Positions 25,337-27,012 of a DNA stretch of 27,012 nt are shown piece after piece. Source of the DNA: Deltaproteobacteria bacterium (GTDB taxonomy: Bacteria; Myxococcota; Polyangia; Haliangiales; Haliangiaceae); NCBI GenBank assembly GCA_018262455.1, contig JAGSPR010000031.1, positions 1 to 27,012 of the forward strand, written 5' to 3'. A program made the position numbers and the translations under genes. How positions within the stretch are numbered: the first letter of the stretch is position 1; each line of letters starts with the position of its first letter. The notes beneath the pieces are model-generated. The model had not been told where the DNA came from. It made no database searches and saw only the letters and a list, made by a program, of their open reading frames with translations.

Positions 25337-27012
25337 GTGCCTCCTCCGAGGGCCTGCAGGGCCGTCAGCCTCAGGGCCGTCAGCCTGCTGACCGCCCTGC
25401 TGGTCGCCGCGACCCTCGGCTGCCATCCTTCGAGGCCTCCCACCATGACGACCTGGCCCGCTCTCGACGACAAGCTGCTTGCCGATGCCGCGGCCACCTT
25501 CAACTTCCGGCTCGGGGTCCCGACCTTGCTCGCGATCACGCACGACGGCGCGGTGCTGTTTCGACGCACCCCGCCACGCGAGTTCGCCTCGGATCTGTTC
25601 GAGCTGTCGCCCGATGGCACGGTCAAGACGCTCGCGACCGTGGCCGAGCTGCTCGGCGCCACCCAAGAGCAACTCTCGAACGCCGAGAAGGCGCGCCGCG
25701 AGCGCTCGCGCACGGCCACCAAGGGCGTGGTCGACATCGACGTCTCCGAGGACGGCCACCTCGTCCTGATCCCGCTCGGCGGCGTGTTCCACCTGCTCGA
25801 TCGCAGGACCGGCAAGCGGCGCGTCGTCGATCCCGGCGGCGCCGCCTACGATCCGCACCTGGCGCCCGACGGCAGCGCGATCGCGTTTGTCCGCGACGGT
25901 GATCTGTGGCTCGTCGCGCCCGGTGGAGCGCCGAGGCGCCTGACGAACCACCCCGAGGGCTTCGAGTACGGCGTTGCCGAGTTCGCGGCGCAGGAGGAGC
26001 TCGGCCGCCGCCGCGGGTTCTGGTGGTCCCCCGACAGCAAGCAGCTCGCGTTCCAGCGCAGCGACCTGCGCGCGGTCGACACGATCTACGTGGCCGACCC
26101 GCGTCACCCGGAGACGCCGCCCGTCCCGTTCAAGTATCCGCGCGCCGGCACGCCGAACGCGATCGTCGATCTCGGGCTGATCGCCGTGGCCGGCGGGTCC
26201 CCGACGTGGGTAGCCTGGGATCTCACGAACCACGGCTACCTCGCCGCGGTCGACTGGCCCAAGCGCGGTTCGCTGACCGCGCTCGTGCTCGATCGCGCGC
26301 AGACCGAGGTCCAGCTCCTCGCGATCGATCCGGCGACCGGCCGGACGAAGCCGCTCGTCACCGAGCATGACGACGCCTGGATCAACGTCAACGTCGGCGC
26401 CCCGCGCTGGCTCGAGGATGGCTCGGGCTTCTTGTGGATGACCGAGGCCCGCGGGGCGTGGACGCTCGAGCTCCGCCGCCCGGACGGCAGCCTCGACCGC
26501 GCGTTGACGACGCCGGACCTCGGGTTGCGCCGCCTGGTCGGACTCGACACCGGCGCCGCGATCGTCGAGGCCTCCGCCGATCCGCCGCGGCAGGACGTCT
26601 ACCGGATCCCGCTCGATGGATCGCAGCCCATGAGGCTCACCGAAGGGGCGGGCGTGTCCGGCGCCACGGCGAAGCACGGCGTCGTCGTGATCGACACCGC
26701 GCTCGCGACCGGCGGTCGATCGATCACGGCGATCACGCCCGCCGGCCGCCGCGAGCTGCCCTCCGTCGCCGAGCAGCCGCGCCTCGTCCCCACCACCGTG
26801 CTCGAGACCGTCGAGGTCGCCGGCCGCACCCACCACGTCGCGATCACGCGCCCGCGCACGTTCGCGCCGGGCCAGCGGTTTCCCGTCTTGCTCAAGGTCT
26901 ACGCCGGGCCGCACGTCGCCACGGTGGTCGCTGCCCGTGACACCTACGTGATGGACCAGTGGTACGCCGACGCGGGTTTCGTCGTCGTCCGCAGCGACGG
27001 CCGCGGCACCCC
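25337..27012 (+). CDS. DPP-IV-type S9 peptidase lipoprotein, C-terminal part beyond the window
   Basis: A prolyl-oligopeptidase-family serine peptidase (S9, dipeptidyl peptidase IV type) that would remove N-terminal dipeptides, often X-Pro. 558 codons are visible with no stop; the gene runs off the right edge. GTG 25337 opens a signal peptide with Arg residues, a duplicated RAVSL, a hydrophobic core LLTALLVAATLGC and a lipobox. The beta-propeller domain follows: VVDIDVSEDGHLVLIPLGG, PHLAPDGSAIAFVRDGDLWL, and QEELGRRRGFWWSPDSKQLA with the paired Glu that in DPP-IV binds the peptide N terminus. The end (FPVLLKVYAGPHVATVV, AGFVVVRSDGRGT) is the start of the alpha/beta-hydrolase domain. The catalytic Ser, Asp and His lie beyond the window, so activity cannot be judged. 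ATG 25445 is an alternative start that would lose the signal. Divergent from the roadblock-like gene. Confidence 0.92.
   Translation, partial: MPPPRACRAVSLRAVSLLTALLVAATLGCHPSRPPTMTTWPALDDKLLADAAATFNFRLGVPTLLAITHDGAVLFRRTPPREFASDLFELSPDGTVKTLATVAELLGATQEQLSNAEKARRERSRTATKGVVDIDVSEDGHLVLIPLGGVFHLLDRRTGKRRVVDPGGAAYDPHLAPDGSAIAFVRDGDLWLVAPGGAPRRLTNHPEGFEYGVAEFAAQEELGRRRGFWWSPDSKQLAFQRSDLRAVDTIYVADPRHPETPPVPFKYPRAGTPNAIVDLGLIAVAGGSPTWVAWDLTNHGYLAAVDWPKRGSLTALVLDRAQTEVQLLAIDPATGRTKPLVTEHDDAWINVNVGAPRWLEDGSGFLWMTEARGAWTLELRRPDGSLDRALTTPDLGLRRLVGLDTGAAIVEASADPPRQDVYRIPLDGSQPMRLTEGAGVSGATAKHGVVVIDTALATGGRSITAITPAGRRELPSVAEQPRLVPTTVLETVEVAGRTHHVAITRPRTFAPGQRFPVLLKVYAGPHVATVVAARDTYVMDQWYADAGFVVVRSDGRGT

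Overview
The window is very GC-rich and gene-dense, and it reads as a chromosome segment from a myxobacterium-like organism (phylum Myxococcota). Four things point there: a Ser/Thr kinase with the HRDVSPPN catalytic loop common in that group; a secreted metalloprotease ending in a Cys-rich repeat and a Cys/Ser plus hydrophobic plus Arg tail of the MYXO-CTERM type; a TonB-like protein resembling the AgmX/PglI C-terminal domain; and many small lipoproteins. The taxonomic placement is inference from protein features. No rRNA, tRNA, insertion sequence, phage gene or CRISPR array was seen.

Layout. 1-1079 (-): Ser/Thr kinase, cut by the left edge. Divergent from it: an ABC exporter with a 23-glycine tract near its N terminus (1235-3211), then the RNA-repair pair rtcB-rtcA (3251-5532) with overlapping reading frames, then a DUF1993 protein and a DUF423 membrane protein. 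6693-10178 (+): a small secreted protein with a possible sorting tail, two adjacent Cys-rich metal-binding proteins (YkgJ type and DUF3109 type), a lipoprotein and an exported protein of unknown function. 10197-12636 (-): an SGNH-like protein and an MBOAT O-acyltransferase, a typical polysaccharide-acylation pair. 12693-16702: a TonB-like protein (+), an L,D-transpeptidase lipoprotein (-), an ATPase-less MshEN-domain protein (+) and a lipoprotein with two unusual CxnCH motifs (-). 16703-17105 is the only gap over 300 bp and holds a 25-bp tandem repeat that runs into the end of hisC. 17106-20221 (-): lipoprotein, hisD, hisC, apparently one transcription unit. 20292-21542 (+): metK, with a promoter so close to the ATG that the transcript would be nearly leaderless. 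21669-24368 (+): the large secreted metalloprotease. 24389-25281 (-): a lipoprotein and a roadblock-like protein separated by a strong hairpin. From 25337 (+): a DPP-IV-type S9 peptidase lipoprotein, cut by the right edge.

Functionally, most of the segment is ordinary housekeeping (RNA end repair, histidine and SAM synthesis) mixed with envelope functions (exporter, peptidoglycan cross-linking, O-acylation, lipoproteins, secreted peptidases). I see no clear multi-gene defence or biosynthetic system. The best leads are local: the hairpin covering the rtcB ribosome-binding site, the repeat that supplies the hisC stop codon, the MshEN protein without an ATPase domain, and the lipoprotein with possible noncanonical haem motifs.
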